Source: Chitinophagales bacterium (lineage in GTDB: Bacteria > Bacteroidota > Bacteroidia > Chitinophagales > UBA10324). Taken from it: a stretch of 64,000 bases of DNA. The stretch lies in contig JAIBAY010000003.1 of the NCBI GenBank assembly GCA_019694975.1, positions 496,001 to 560,000 on the forward strand, given 5' to 3'. Made by a program: the position numbers and the translations under genes. This document shows, in pieces, positions 62,014 to 64,000 of this stretch; position 1 is the stretch's first letter, and the number at the start of each line of letters is the position of its first letter. The notes under the pieces are model-generated. The model was not told the origin of the DNA. It saw nothing but the letters and a program-made list of their open reading frames with translations, and made no database searches.

Positions 62014-64000
62014 CTATTCCAAAATAATTTTTGCAAAGAAGGAGGCATCACCTTGTTTCAATTCAATCATATATAATCCCGAACTGAGTTGATTCAAACT
62101 GAGATTATAGTAATTGATTCCGTCAACGGGCTTCAGTGAAACTGATTGCATTACCTGACCTACAATGTTCTTTATCATTATTGTAACATTGTCATTATGG
62201 CTTATTGCGTTATCAAATTCAAGAGTGATATTTCCTGTAGTTGGATTTGGATAAACACTGAACACAACATCTTCAGAATTTGTTTCCGATTCAGTTTCCC
62301 TGCAAGTAATGATGGTAACTTTTGTTCCGGAAGATGTTTTTGAACAAGCAGTAGTAGAATTGGTTACTACTACTTTGTAATTTCCTGCTGCAGTTACGCT
62401 CAATGAACTATTGGTTGCACCGGCAATATTATTTGCCCCTTTCTTCCATTGATAAATAAAATCAACACCTGTGTTCGCCTGAAGCACCTGTGTGCTGCCC
62501 GAACATAAATTCACTGTTCCCGAAGGTGTAATAGTTGCAGCAGACGGAGCTGCTAATTGGGTTAGTGTAATAGAATTAGAAGTAATGGTTGCGCAGGCAT
62601 CAGTTACATTGCATGTATAATTTCCTGATTTGCCTATAGTGTAGGATTGAAGAGTGGCGCCGGAAATGGCAGCACCATTCTTTGCCCACTGATAATTTAA
62701 TCCCGAAGGCGTTGCTGTCATGGTTATATTAATTCCTTTGCAGAAAGAAGTATTCCCATTCGCTGATATACTAACCTGAGGTGAAGCAATTGTTGAAACA
62801 GTTACGGTAGAAGAACTTGCTACACATGAATTCAAAGTAACATCAACAGAGTAATTACCTGCAGCAGATGCTGAAAAAGAACTGGTAGTTGCTCCGTTGA
62901 TTGCTGTGCCGTTTAATTTCCATTGATAAGTGAGACCTGCTCCGGTATTTGCATTGAGGGTTACACTACTTCCCTGGCAAATGGTGGTTGATCCTGAAGG
63001 AGTAATGGTTGCGGGAGTAACATTTACCGTTGCAGTTGCAGTTGAACGTTGACTGATGCAGGTGGGTTGTTGTAATTTCCAATCATAAAAATAATAGTAG
63101 TAACCGCTGTTTCCATTTGTGCCTGTTATTGAAACGACGCCGCTTAAAGTATAAGGGAAAACAGCGCCGGTACTATTGTGTTTCAGGTTGGCAGGCCCGC
63201 CAATAGCCAGGCGCATTGATGTTCCCACAGGAAGATCCCAATTAAGAGTGACCACCTGTTGACCATCAGCTATGCTAATAACTTTTGAAAGAAGGGTAGC
63301 GTTTGAAGAATTTCTTAATTCTATTGTTCTGGTTGCAGCACCGGTAGCATACACTTTTACTGAAACTAACTTAACCGGAACAAGTACATCAAAAACTAAA
63401 TAACGATCAAATGAATTGTCATAACTGGCAGAAGTGCCGAAAGAATTATTTGCAGGTCCAACACTTTGCTGTGGAAATGAAGTTACAGACTCAACATAAT
63501 AGTTGGTGGTAGTATTAAGCACTGGCGTTGTATAGGATGAACCGCTAACAAGAAAATTACCGGCTGATGCAGCATCATACCAATTTAATGTTCCGTTTCC
63601 TGACGCCTGCAATAACATTGAACCGCTGTTGCAAACAGATGCGCCTGTGGTTGAAGGGCCAATAGCTTTTGCCACACTGATAAAATTTGTTTTTGTTACA
63701 GTATTGCTGCCAATGCTATTGGTCGCTGTGAGTGATACAGAATAGGTTCCACTCGATGCATAGGTATGGGAAGGATTTTTTAAAACAGAAGTGGTTCCAT
63801 CACCAAAATTCCACAACCATGAAGTTGGAATATTTAATGATTGATCAGTGAAGTTGATAACTCCTGTGCAAGTGCTGGTATAATCTGATTTAAATGCAGC
63901 CACAGGATTGCTGTTTGAGTTGGAACAGTTCCAACGAATTTCGAATCCGGAATAATTTGCCCCCGCATCCGATTTTTGTTTAATAGTAACAGAAGGGCTG
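62014..64000 (-). CDS. T9SS-exported PKD/Ig-like protein, 5' end beyond the window
   Basis: The frame is open to the window edge, so the gene is partial; 662 residues are visible. The first visible part, KQKSDAGANYSGFEIRWNC, resembles the end of a CUB-like domain. A PKD domain follows (SLNIPTSWLWNFGDGTT..NPSHTYASSGTYSVSLTATN). A jelly-roll-like region (YLVFDVLVPVKLVSVKVYATGAATRTIELRN) comes next, then at least four Ig-like repeats of the form GSTTICQGSSVTLNAN..YQWKLNGTAI..AAGNYSVDVT. The C-terminus is a T9SS type A sorting domain (VYPNPTTGNITLEF..QMSLN..SGLYMIELKQG). It is a secreted surface protein. Confidence 0.9.
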   Translation of the reverse strand, partial: SPSVTIKQKSDAGANYSGFEIRWNCSNSNSNPVAAFKSDYTSTCTGVINFTDQSLNIPTSWLWNFGDGTTSVLKNPSHTYASSGTYSVSLTATNSIGSNTVTKTNFISVAKAIGPSTTGASVCNSGSMLLQASGNGTLNWYDAASAGNFLVSGSSYTTPVLNTTTNYYVESVTSFPQQSVGPANNSFGTSASYDNSFDRYLVFDVLVPVKLVSVKVYATGAATRTIELRNSSNATLLSKVISIADGQQVVTLNWDLPVGTSMRLAIGGPANLKHNSTGAVFPYTLSGVVSITGTNGNSGYYYYFYDWKLQQPTCISQRSTATATVNVTPATITPSGSTTICQGSSVTLNANTGAGLTYQWKLNGTAINGATTSSFSASAAGNYSVDVTLNSCVASSSTVTVSTIASPQVSISANGNTSFCKGINITMTATPSGLNYQWAKNGAAISGATLQSYTIGKSGNYTCNVTDACATITSNSITLTQLAAPSAATITPSGTVNLCSGSTQVLQANTGVDFIYQWKKGANNIAGATNSSLSVTAAGNYKVVVTNSTTACSKTSSGTKVTIITCRETESETNSEDVVFSVYPNPTTGNITLEFDNAISHNDNVTIMIKNIVGQVMQSVSLKPVDGINYYNLSLNQLSSGLYMIELKQGDASFFAKIILE

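Overview
The window reads as chromosomal DNA of a Bacteroidota bacterium, plausibly of the Chitinophagales/Saprospirales side, though the exact lineage cannot be fixed from sequence alone. The evidence is at least four proteins with C-terminal type IX secretion (T9SS) sorting domains, several SPII lipoproteins, LytS/LytTR-type signalling, DUF4293, DUF2490 and a eukaryote-like citrate synthase. Shine-Dalgarno sequences are nearly absent and A-rich leaders are common. I saw no rRNA, tRNA or CRISPR array.

Layout. 0.2-8.2 kb: two pentapeptide-repeat proteins (one membrane-anchored, one carrying a TIR-like C-terminal domain) flank a minus-strand three-gene operon (GH106-like glycosidase, GH28 pectinase-type hydrolase, lipoprotein) and a cyclophilin. 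8.3-20.6 kb: a TPR sensor kinase, a LytTR response regulator, a stand-alone receiver, then a 2,878-residue exported protein with three predicted six-bladed NHL propellers. 20.9-24.5 kb: small housekeeping and DUF genes (YdeI-like, DUF4256, PRPP synthetase, FolK) and a decayed T9SS sorting domain. 25-36 kb: two exported SBBP-repeat proteins, the second heading a tight operon with a P-loop NTPase, an ABC exporter lacking canonical catalytic residues, a lipoprotein, a YD-repeat-like protein and a DUF2490 outer-membrane protein. 36-49 kb: isoaspartyl peptidase, citrate synthase, an AraC-type membrane regulator, then arylsulfatase, TMEM175 channel, DUF3604, parvulin and HupE/UreJ. 49-55.6 kb: ABC exporter, TruA, DUF4293, RecA, OsmC and YifB.

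55.6-62 kb is the most unusual part. The 3' third of yifB and its downstream repeat element occur twice, bracketing an AT-rich insert. The insert holds a REP-associated tyrosine transposase nested in inverted repeats, a 1,270-residue SEC-C protein with a C-terminal PD-(D/E)xK nuclease signature, and a double-HTH regulator. The two yifB 3' ends are mosaic: a 283-nt core with one difference, between flanks that differ almost only at silent sites. This suggests recombination-mediated insertion of a small accessory island, and the SEC-C nuclease plus regulator are my best candidate for an undescribed (possibly defence) system. The window ends inside another T9SS-exported PKD/Ig-like protein.
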